A stretch of 5,798 bases of DNA from Thiomargarita sp. (GTDB taxonomy: Bacteria > Pseudomonadota > Gammaproteobacteria > Beggiatoales > Beggiatoaceae): contig JAUXCJ010000097.1 in assembly GCA_030618965.1 (NCBI GenBank), positions 1 through 5,798 of the forward strand. Direction: 5' to 3'. The notes under the pieces are model-generated. The model was not told the origin of the DNA, did no database searches, and saw only the letters and a program-made list of their open reading frames with translations. The stretch's first letter is position 1, and each line of letters begins with the position of its first letter. A program made the translations under genes and the position numbers. This document shows positions 1 to 5,711 of this stretch, one piece after another.

Positions 1-255
1 GGCTTTTCTGGGAGAATTGACTACTCTAAAGATACCTTGTTTGGCATTTTCTGAAAGAAGCCTTGCTTGAAGCTCATCTCTAAACAATTCTCCATCTGTT
101 CCTTTGAAATTGGAAATCGCTACAGTATTTAGCTCAGCAACTTGTGGTGCTCTGGCAGGATTGAGTACCTTTTCAGTGGGTTGAAAGGCTGCACAACCAA
201 CCAAAGTCATTACTCCAGTGTATAAAACTATGTTTAGTATAAATATTTTATACAT
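1..255 (-). CDS. Lipoprotein, N-terminal part, possibly CsgG/FlgO-like (runs off left edge)
   Basis: The frame is open from ATG at 255 to the window edge, giving 85 codons without a stop. The start is fixed by GGAGG at 260-264 (on the minus strand GGAGGTATAATG). Residues 1-20 form a signal peptide that ends in the lipobox LVGC, with the lipidated Cys at residue 21. Alanine follows the Cys rather than Asp, which by the E. coli sorting rule points to the outer membrane. After a Pro/Ala-rich linker the chain reads VAISNFKG, then FRDELQARLLSE and IFRVV. This beta-strand, helix, beta-strand pattern resembles the start of CsgG, FlgO or LpoB-like envelope lipoprotein domains. That family call is from pattern memory only. 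It lies 27 bases after the 76-residue gene, so it is probably the third gene of the same transcript. Confidence 0.75.
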   Translation of the reverse strand, partial: MYKIFILNIVLYTGVMTLVGCAAFQPTEKVLNPARAPQVAELNTVAISNFKGTDGELFRDELQARLLSENAKQGIFRVVNSPRKA

Positions 256-282
256 TATACCTCCATTGGGTTAACGGCTTTA

Positions 283-513
283 TTATTCGCCTGCTGCTTT
301 CAGTCGTTGTTGTTGTTCTTCAGCTTCCTCTTTCTCGCGCTTGCTTTCTTCTAATTCCTCTTCGAGTGTTTTAGTGCGTCGATCATAACCGCCACCGACA
401 TCATTCACTATCGCATCCCATAAACCGCCTTCTTGGGTTGCATCGCCATTGGTTGTCGCACAACCGCCTAATATGCTGAGTGTTAAGGCTATGCCTATCG
501 CTGGTTTAATCAT
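283..513 (-). CDS. Small coiled-coil lipoprotein (76 aa), function unknown
   Basis: Residues 1-17 are a short signal peptide and the lipobox LGGC places the lipidated Cys at residue 18, followed by Ala (outer-membrane type). A Gly/Thr-rich linker with GGLWDAIVNDVGGGYD (about 29-44) comes next. Residues 47-72 are almost entirely Glu, Lys, Arg and Gln with Leu at intervals, as expected for a highly charged coiled coil or single alpha helix. The start has a GAGGA ribosome site at 521-525, 7 bases upstream. The gene sits 41 bases after the 225-residue gene and 27 bases before the next lipoprotein, so the three are likely cotranscribed. A lipid anchor plus a charged helix suggests a periplasmic tether or partner protein, in the style of Lpp. 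I do not recognise a named family. Confidence 0.75.
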   Translation of the reverse strand: MIKPAIGIALTLSILGGCATTNGDATQEGGLWDAIVNDVGGGYDRRTKTLEEELEESKREKEEAEEQQQRLKAAGE

Positions 514-554
514 TATTCGATCCTCAGATTTGAGTTACTTATCGGAACTAGAAT

Positions 555-1232
555 TTAAAGGCTGTTATTCATTGATAATAAATGATTAACATTCTGATCC
601 AATAAATTGCCCTGTTGTTCAAAAGCAGTAATACCATTTTGCCATTTTGCTAATTCTGCGGGCTGAGCAGTCGGCTTATGTTGTTTATAGCGTGTCTTAG
701 AGGTTTTTATTTCCACTTTAGCTTGTTCTGCTGTTGCGATAGCACCTCCAAATTGTTGTCGGAATTTTTTCTTTTCCTCACGCTTGATCATTTGCCGTTG
801 TTTCTTGTTCATTCTCATGTTATTAATGCGTTTTACTTCACCTTTGTACTGTTTAATGCTTTTTGTTAATTCAGCATTAGTTGCACGGAACTTAGCCGCC
901 ATATTTTTATTCCAAGCGGTTTCCTCAATAATGGCTCGCTGTTTAGAGGCATATTGTGCTTTTCGTTCAGCAAAATATAGACCGGTAAAAAGTCCGGCAA
1001 CGCAGCCCCCAATTGCCCCAATAATAGCTCCTTCTTTACCACCAATCATAGCACCTGCGACACCACCAACCACGATGCCGCCAACGCATCCTTGTCCTGC
1101 AAATTTCACCCCCCCTGAGGAAACGCAGCTACTTAAAACCGCACTCAATAATAGGATTAGGCCAGCTGTCAATCCAGATACTCTAATGAATTGAAAAAAA
1201 TAGAATCTTCGGGTACGATAAAAAAAAGTCAT
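555..1232 (-). CDS. Glycine-zipper lipoprotein with coiled-coil C-terminus (225 aa)
   Basis: The N-terminus has a basic/aromatic n-region (1-20), a hydrophobic core (21-33) and the lipobox LSSC, with the lipidated Cys at 36. Residues 48-84 are a glycine zipper in which every fourth residue is Gly (48, 52, 56 and so on to 84), with Ala/Val/Ile between them, as in Gly-zipper/YMGG-like outer-membrane or pore-associated lipoproteins. A charged GGKEG turn at 64-68 would allow a two-helix membrane hairpin. Residues 85-160 are rich in Lys, Glu, Gln and Arg and likely helical. The C-terminal third (about 163-225) is also helical, with a Pro/Ala break near 186-193. Ribosome site AAGGAG at 1243-1248 lies 10 bases from the ATG. 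It is the first gene of the minus-strand run and is divergent from the caspase gene. The family is clear in type, but the function is not known. Confidence 0.8.
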   Translation of the reverse strand: MTFFYRTRRFYFFQFIRVSGLTAGLILLLSAVLSSCVSSGGVKFAGQGCVGGIVVGGVAGAMIGGKEGAIIGAIGGCVAGLFTGLYFAERKAQYASKQRAIIEETAWNKNMAAKFRATNAELTKSIKQYKGEVKRINNMRMNKKQRQMIKREEKKKFRQQFGGAIATAEQAKVEIKTSKTRYKQHKPTAQPAELAKWQNGITAFEQQGNLLDQNVNHLLSMNNSL

Positions 1233-1270
1233 CGCCTCGCCTCTCCTTAAGATTATTTTAGATTTTAATG

Positions 1271-1295
1271 TGATATTATCAAGTCGATGCTTGAT
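1271..1295. promoter_or_regulatory. Dyad cluster in the divergent promoter region
   Basis: Two inverted repeats abut here: TGATA-T-TATCA (1271-1281), and ATCAAG (1278-1283) paired with CTTGAT (1290-1295) across a 6-base spacer. They lie just downstream of the predicted minus-strand start and upstream of the caspase gene, where an operator controlling either unit could sit. AT-rich intergenic DNA produces short dyads by chance, so this is only a candidate binding site. Confidence 0.25.
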
Positions 1296-1303
1296 TTTAA
1301 TTA

Positions 1304-1332
1304 AAGATACTCACATAAAAGCAGACTGTCAA
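1304..1332 (-). promoter_or_regulatory. Sigma70-type promoter for the minus-strand lipoprotein genes
   Basis: On the minus strand a perfect TTGACA -35 (1327-1332, seen as TGTCAA on the plus strand) is followed after exactly 17 bases by TATCTT (1304-1309), a 4/6 match to the -10. Transcription would begin near 1297, giving a leader of about 65 bases before the ATG at 1232. No experimental support is available from sequence alone. Confidence 0.5.
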
Positions 1333-1360
1333 GCTTAAAAAAATCAACTAAGAAAGAAAG

Positions 1361-1366
1361 TATAAT
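1361..1366 (+). promoter_or_regulatory. Candidate -10 box of the caspase gene
   Basis: A perfect TATAAT lies 35 bases before the ATG at 1402, so transcription would begin near 1373 and leave a leader of about 29 bases that contains the GAGG site. The -35 position falls in an A-tract (about 1337-1343) and does not match TTGACA, so an activator or an UP-like A-tract contribution would be needed. This placement argues against translation from the TTG at 1372. Confidence 0.35.
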
Positions 1367-1389
1367 TATTTTTGAGCGTTCATTTTTAT

Positions 1390-1393
1390 GAGG
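1390..1393 (+). promoter_or_regulatory. Ribosome binding site that fixes the caspase start
   Basis: GAGG followed by AAAATCTC (8 bases) leads into the ATG at 1402. The in-frame TTG at 1372, which would add ten residues, has no purine-rich site in front of it and would put a charged decapeptide ahead of a standard lipoprotein signal peptide. Confidence 0.75.
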
Positions 1394-1401
1394 AAAATCT
1401 C

Positions 1402-4194
1402 ATGCTCCTAAAACCGATTAAAACTTTGCTGATTTTATTGATCAGCAGTATAAGCTTATCCGCATGTCTCAAAGAAATTGGGCTACCAATGCTAGGAGAA
1501 AACAGCACTCCCCCAGTTCTACGCCTCAACACGCAAATGCACACTGCCATTATTAAGCGTATTGATGTTGATGCCACAGGCCGTTATCTCGTCACTGGCT
1601 CAGATGATAAAACTGTGCGGGTTTGGTCACTGCCGGATGGTAAATTATTGCGGATATTGCGTCCGCATATAGCCAAAGGCCATGAGGGCAAAATCTATTC
1701 CGTTGCAATTTCACCCAACGGGAAAACGGTAGCCGTTGGCGGATGGACAAGTCAAAGCGGCTTGGATAATGCCATTTATCTTTTTAACCGTGCCACTGGT
1801 AAATTACGTCAGCGCATCACTGGCGGCCAGCTCCATAGGATTTTACATTTAGCCTATTCTCCTGATGGACACACATTGGCAGCCACCTTAAAAAAAGGTG
1901 GCATTCGCTTTTATCGTACTTCAGATTATAGCCTACAAGCCAAAGATACTGATTATGGCAGTGATAGTTATTGGGCTGAATTTGATCGTCAAGGACGAGT
2001 TGTGACCACTTCTAAAGATGGGTATATCCGTCTCTATGATAAGCAGTTCAAATTACTGAATAAACGCAAAGCTTCCGGCGGTAATTATCCCTATGCAGCT
2101 AGTTTTTCGCCAGCCGGTGACAAAATAGCTGTGGGTTTTCAAGATTCTACCCATATCAATGTTTTATCAGGGGATGATTTGAATTTATTATATGATCCTA
2201 ATACAAAAAACCTCAAAAATGGTAGTTTAGATAACGTTGCATGGTCAGCAGATGGAAAATGGCTATATGCTGGGGGACGCTATAGTAAAGATGGTCGAAA
2301 AGTAGCTCTTCTGCGCTGGCATAAAAACATTCGCTATACCGTTGCATCAGCTTCCTCTAATAGTATTATGGATATTCGCCCCTTGCCAAATGGCAAAGTT
2401 GTGATCGCAACGGCTGAACCAAGCTTTAGCATTTTTAATACAAGAGGTCAAAAACTACTGTCACGTCAAGCGGGTATTGCCGATTTTCGGGATACTAAAC
2501 TCCTAGTTTCTAATGATGCCAGTATTGTGCAGTTCGGCTACCAATACGGCAAGAAAAAAACCGGACGTTTTTCTCTGAATGAACGCCTATTAACAACGAA
2601 TCCAACCAGATCATCAAAACTAAGCTCACCAAAGGCTAGTTCAAAGCCTGCACTAAAATTAAAACCAAATGAAATTGTACGCAGTATCGCCAGTTCACCT
2701 GATGGCCAACATATTTTGGTAGGCACTCAATGGTTTTTACGCTATGTTGATCAACAAGGTCGTCAACAATGGCAAACAGAGGCGCCAAGTATTGCTTGGG
2801 CTGTCAATATTGCTAAAAACGGCAAAGTCGCCGTTGCAGGCTTTGGAGATGGTACATTACGCTGGTATCGACTTAGTGATGGTAAAGAACTGCTGGCCTT
2901 TTTCCCTCATAGGGATGGAAAACGCTGGATAGTGTGGACACCACAAGGCCACTATGCTGCCTCATCAGGCGGAGAAAGCTTGATTGGCTGGCATCTCGAT
3001 AATGGTGCTAATCAGGCTGCCGACTTTTTCCCAGCCGCACGATTCCGCAATAATTACTATCGCCCGGATGTCGTGGCAAAAGTGCTCAACACGCTTGATA
3101 TTTCTGAAAGCTTGCGCTTAGCAGAGGAAGATATTAAGCGGCAAGTACCACCCGTAATCACTCTATTATCGCCCGAGGATAGCAGTACTTTTTCAGATAA
3201 TAATATCGCGCTGCGCTATAGTATTCGTCGCCCTTCAAATGAACCGATTACAGCTCTCAAAGTGCTACTTGATGGTCGTCCTATAGGACAGACAAAGGGT
3301 TTACAACGGATTTCTCAGAAAAGCGAGTCAATGTTGCGAATCACAGTACCTAAGCGAGATGTTGAAGTCAGCCTGATTGTTGAAAATAAATATGCGGCTT
3401 CTGAACCTGCTACTATCCGTTTGCGTTGGAAAGGAGCTAGGGCATCAGTGAAAAAACCTACACTTTATATATTAGCAATCGGCGTAGGCAAGTTTGATAA
3501 TCCCTCTATTCCCCCATTGAAATATGCCCATCAAGATGCACTGGATTTAGTCGAATTGTTAAAAGGACAAAAAAATAAAGGTTTGTACGATGATATTCAA
3601 ATTAAATTACTTGAAGAATCTCGTAAAGATGAGATTCTGGAAGGCTTAAAATGGATCAATAAACAAACCACTCAAGAGGATATTGCTATAGTTGCTCTTT
3701 CTGGTCATGGCTACAATGATGAAAAAGGGGACTATTATTTTATACCCCGTGATATTGATCCCAACAACATTCAAAGCACCGCAGTGCCTTATCAGAATCT
3801 CAAAGAAACCATGTCCACTTTATTAGGTAAAGCATTGTTTTTTATAGATACATGCCATGCTGGTAATGTCATGGGTAAACAAAGCGGTGTCGCGGATGTC
3901 AATAGAATCGCTAATGATTTATCCAGTTCAGAAAATGGGGTGATAGTCTTTACAGCTTCAACAGGCACACAAAAATCTTTAGAAAATCCACGTTGGAAAA
4001 ATGGCGCATTTACAGAAGCTTTACTTGAAGGCTTAAAAGGGCGGGCTAATTATCACAAAGATAAAAAAATCAGCACCAAGGAACTGGATTTATACTTATC
4101 AGAACGAGTGATGGAACTCACCAACGGTCGTCAAACTCCCACAACCGCTATTCCTCAAACAATTATTAGTTTTCCAATTGTTTTTGTGCGTTAG
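1402..4194 (+). CDS. WD40-repeat caspase-family lipoprotein (peptidase C14, 930 aa)
   Basis: Residues 1-21 are a signal peptide (MLLKPIKTLLILLISS start) ending in lipobox LSAC, with the lipidated Cys at 22 and no Asp at +2, so an outer-membrane anchor is likely. About ten WD40-like beta-propeller repeats fill roughly 45-540, seen as recurring SPDG/SPNG/SADG turns and strands such as DDKTVRVW (68-75). A conserved segment (SLIGWHLDNG, then ADFFPAARFRNNYYRPDVV) links to an Ig-like domain at about 583-680. The caspase fold occupies about 685-925. It has SGHG with catalytic His 769, and DTCHAG with catalytic Cys 818. A p10-like part follows, containing TAST, WKNGAFTEALLEGL and NGRQTPT. Both catalytic residues are intact, so an active protease is expected, probably of Lys/Arg specificity as in other prokaryotic caspase homologues (family knowledge, not shown here). 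It is divergent from three lipoprotein genes. Substrate and trigger are unknown. Confidence 0.92.
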   Translation: MLLKPIKTLLILLISSISLSACLKEIGLPMLGENSTPPVLRLNTQMHTAIIKRIDVDATGRYLVTGSDDKTVRVWSLPDGKLLRILRPHIAKGHEGKIYSVAISPNGKTVAVGGWTSQSGLDNAIYLFNRATGKLRQRITGGQLHRILHLAYSPDGHTLAATLKKGGIRFYRTSDYSLQAKDTDYGSDSYWAEFDRQGRVVTTSKDGYIRLYDKQFKLLNKRKASGGNYPYAASFSPAGDKIAVGFQDSTHINVLSGDDLNLLYDPNTKNLKNGSLDNVAWSADGKWLYAGGRYSKDGRKVALLRWHKNIRYTVASASSNSIMDIRPLPNGKVVIATAEPSFSIFNTRGQKLLSRQAGIADFRDTKLLVSNDASIVQFGYQYGKKKTGRFSLNERLLTTNPTRSSKLSSPKASSKPALKLKPNEIVRSIASSPDGQHILVGTQWFLRYVDQQGRQQWQTEAPSIAWAVNIAKNGKVAVAGFGDGTLRWYRLSDGKELLAFFPHRDGKRWIVWTPQGHYAASSGGESLIGWHLDNGANQAADFFPAARFRNNYYRPDVVAKVLNTLDISESLRLAEEDIKRQVPPVITLLSPEDSSTFSDNNIALRYSIRRPSNEPITALKVLLDGRPIGQTKGLQRISQKSESMLRITVPKRDVEVSLIVENKYAASEPATIRLRWKGARASVKKPTLYILAIGVGKFDNPSIPPLKYAHQDALDLVELLKGQKNKGLYDDIQIKLLEESRKDEILEGLKWINKQTTQEDIAIVALSGHGYNDEKGDYYFIPRDIDPNNIQSTAVPYQNLKETMSTLLGKALFFIDTCHAGNVMGKQSGVADVNRIANDLSSSENGVIVFTASTGTQKSLENPRWKNGAFTEALLEGLKGRANYHKDKKISTKELDLYLSERVMELTNGRQTPTTAIPQTIISFPIVFVR

Positions 4195-4217
4195 GTACTG
4201 AAATTTAGCCAACTTAT

Positions 4218-4244
4218 AGTCTTGGGATTGATCCCAAGGCTTTT
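4218..4244 (+). terminator. Intrinsic terminator after the caspase gene
   Basis: AGTCTTGGGA (4218-4227) pairs with TCCCAAGGCT (4232-4241) around a TTGA loop, giving a 10-bp stem with one G-T wobble, followed by TTTT to 4244. The hairpin begins 23 bases after the TAG stop. The T-tract is short, so termination may be incomplete. No T-tract lies on the other side, so it should act only on plus-strand transcripts. The rest of the gap up to 4377 is AT-rich, then C-rich, and shows no gene. Confidence 0.6.
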
Positions 4245-4377
4245 GGATGTTTAGTGCGTAACACATTAATTATTATATAGAATAAATATTAAACCTCCCC
4301 AAAACCCACGACGCAATCCAAGTATTCAACTTCACATCACTTATCGTTTTTTTAGGAATTAAGAAATAGAATCATTT

Positions 4378-4461
4378 ATGCCAAAAATCTTCGACAACCT
4401 AAACCAACACCTCTTACCAACCCTACAAGAAACCATAAAAGTCGCTTATCGCGCCGAATAA
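4378..4461 (+). pseudogene. N-terminal remnant of a defence-type helicase (27 codons)
   Basis: ATG 4378 opens a frame reading MPKIFDNLNQHLLPTLQ and continuing to AYRAE, then TAA at 4459. I recognise this as the typical first 27 residues of large helicase-family proteins (PLD-like N-terminus followed by a helicase core, about 1000 residues). They begin IFDNI.. LLPAL..TLK.. YRADFCVGYFNLRGW. The homology stops exactly at the A of AYRAD, where the frame ends. The ribosome site is poor: AGGA at 4354-4357 is 20 bases away. Base use is very C-rich and G-poor (21 C, 2 G in 4381-4440), unlike the C-terminal remnant downstream. Family assignment is from memory of the motif, and a protein search would settle it. 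Confidence 0.6.
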
Positions 4462-4511
4462 AGCAATTCGAGATTATATTGAAAGAAATGATTGTAAAGT
4501 AGTGCTACTTT

Positions 4512-4895
4512 ATGCGAATCATTTCCCACCATGAAATTGTAAAACCAGGAGTTAAGCATTTATTAGAAATTGAAACTAATAGTGCTGGTGGAGGTTTAGG
4601 TAGAAAAAATGGTGCGCGTTATCGAACTTATATCCAATTAAAGGATTATGCCAAAACACGCGGAACCTTATTAGAGCCTGAGCTGGAAAAGGCAATTGAT
4701 GCGATTTATAAATATCCGTTGCGTGATTCTGCGGTTGATATGTTAAATTTTCATTTACGCAATAATGTCGCTGCTGAAACTTTAGCGGCTGCGGTATTGA
4801 ATTTGTATCAGGATGATAGCTTGTGTATTATCCATGAGCATGAACGGCAAAATCGGGAGCCTCGTATTTTGTGTTCTTTGGGGTTGGAAATTTGA
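4512..4895 (+). pseudogene. C-terminal remnant of the same helicase family (127 codons)
   Basis: The frame from ATG 4512 contains GVKHLLEIET (18-27), GGGLGRKNGARYRTY (27-41), LKDYAK (43-48), AIDAIYKYPLRDSAVDML (62-79) and ends LCIIHEHERQ through to LCSLGLEI. These blocks match the C-terminal tail of the helicase family whose N-terminus lies at 4378-4461, so about 85 percent of the parent gene is missing. An in-frame TAG at 4500-4502 blocks extension upstream, and the ATG has no convincing ribosome site, so it is probably an untranslated relic. It is followed after 21 bases by the methylase fragment, the usual helicase-methylase order. The frame could in principle make a small stand-alone protein, but nothing supports that. 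Confidence 0.7.
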
Positions 4896-4916
4896 AGTTC
4901 AATCAAAAGTGGAATT

Positions 4917-5711
4917 ATGTCAATAAAAAATTATATTAAACAATTTGATTTAAAAAAATTATTTATAGAAATGGGCTGGGATAACCACGCACAAAGTCAT
5001 CAGATTACAATTGATGATAAAAGTTTTAGCTTGTCAAGCATTGCGGAAAAACGTGGGGTGCAAATTTTAATTTGTACTCAAATACCTGATTATCTCACTC
5101 GCAAACAAATTGAGACAAAAGTCACCGAACTCGTTCATGAGCATCTAATTATTTTTACTGATGAGGCGCAGACGGTACAAATTTGGCAATGGGTTGCCCG
5201 TATTCCACATAAACCTACAGCTTATCGTGAATATACTTATCACTTTGGGCAATCTGGTGACGCTTTAATCCAAAAATTAGAGCAAATTAGCTTTACTTTA
5301 GATGAAGAAGAGTCTCTCACTCTCACCACTGTTACTGAAAAGCTTAAAGATACTTTTGATAAAGAAAAACTTACGAAACGTTTTTATGAGCAATTTAAAA
5401 AAGAACATGCGGCTTTTTTAGCGTTTATTGCTGGCATTCCTGATGTCGAAATGCAGCGTTGGTATGCTTCGCTTATGATTAACCGTTTGATGTTTATCTA
5501 TTTTATCCAGTATAAAGGTTTTTTACATCATCCCCAATTTCCTAATGATGATGCTCATTATCTCCAGCAACAATTAAAAGCGTATCCACAACGCAATTAT
5601 TACCGTGATTTTTTAACCAGTTTATTTTTTGATGGATTTGCAAAAAAACAACATAGTTCTGAAATTAAGGCATTAATTGGAGATATTCCTTATTGGCACT
5701 GGGGTCGTTGA
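4917..5711 (+). CDS. Truncated Eco57I-like (type IIG-style) methylase, N-terminal 264 aa only
   Basis: This is the N-terminal specificity/scaffold part of a large Eco57I-type restriction-modification methylase, whose full length normally exceeds 1000 residues. Visible family blocks are LFIEMGWDNH (15-24), IAEKRGVQI (42-50), EHLIIFTDEAQTVQIWQWVA (75-94), FYEQFKKEHAAFLAFIAGIP (156-175) and WYASLMINRLMFIYFIQYKG (182-201). At 257-259 the sequence reads IPY, where relatives continue LNGGLF. Here it changes to WHWGR and stops. The SAM-binding and NPPY catalytic motifs that would follow are absent, so no methylation activity is expected. A weak GTGGA site (4909-4913) precedes ATG 4917. The gene follows the helicase remnant by 21 bases, as in a former operon. 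It was probably cut by an insertion or recombination near 5694. Confidence 0.75.
   Translation: MSIKNYIKQFDLKKLFIEMGWDNHAQSHQITIDDKSFSLSSIAEKRGVQILICTQIPDYLTRKQIETKVTELVHEHLIIFTDEAQTVQIWQWVARIPHKPTAYREYTYHFGQSGDALIQKLEQISFTLDEEESLTLTTVTEKLKDTFDKEKLTKRFYEQFKKEHAAFLAFIAGIPDVEMQRWYASLMINRLMFIYFIQYKGFLHHPQFPNDDAHYLQQQLKAYPQRNYYRDFLTSLFFDGFAKKQHSSEIKALIGDIPYWHWGR

Noticed and set aside
678..1194. Two overlapping plus-strand open frames opposite the glycine-zipper gene
   Set aside because: They are antisense to a gene with a clear lipobox, ribosome site and zipper. Their translations are low-complexity mirror products (Pro/Ala runs opposite the Gly codons) with no recognisable domain.
1254..1282. 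Alternative minus-strand promoter: TTGATA (1277-1282), 16 bases, TAAAAT (1255-1260)
   Set aside because: Transcription would start near 1248, inside the AAGGAG ribosome site (1243-1248), leaving almost no usable leader. The upstream TTGACA promoter fits better.
1386..2932. Short frames (about 62 residues) inside the caspase gene at 1386-1577 and 2538-2726 (minus) and 2744-2932 (plus, other phase)
   Set aside because: All lie inside an intact, domain-rich 930-codon gene and show no ribosome site or family resemblance.
1402..4194. Caspase as a CRISPR-associated (Craspase-like) or cytosolic abortive-infection effector
   Set aside because: There is no CRISPR array, no Cas gene and no TPR region in the window, and the lipoprotein signal peptide places the protein outside the cytoplasm.
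4255..4292. AT-rich stretch with short inverted repeats (GTG..CAC, TTAAT..ATTAA)
   Set aside because: The arms are 3-5 bases long in AT-rich DNA, so chance is sufficient. No origin-like iterons, attachment site or RNA gene features are visible.
5695..5701. GGCACTG at the methylase breakpoint, like the outer end of IS6/IS26-type insertion sequences
   Set aside because: Only seven bases agree. The following bases do not match the rest of the terminal repeat, and the downstream open frame does not look like an IS6 transposase.
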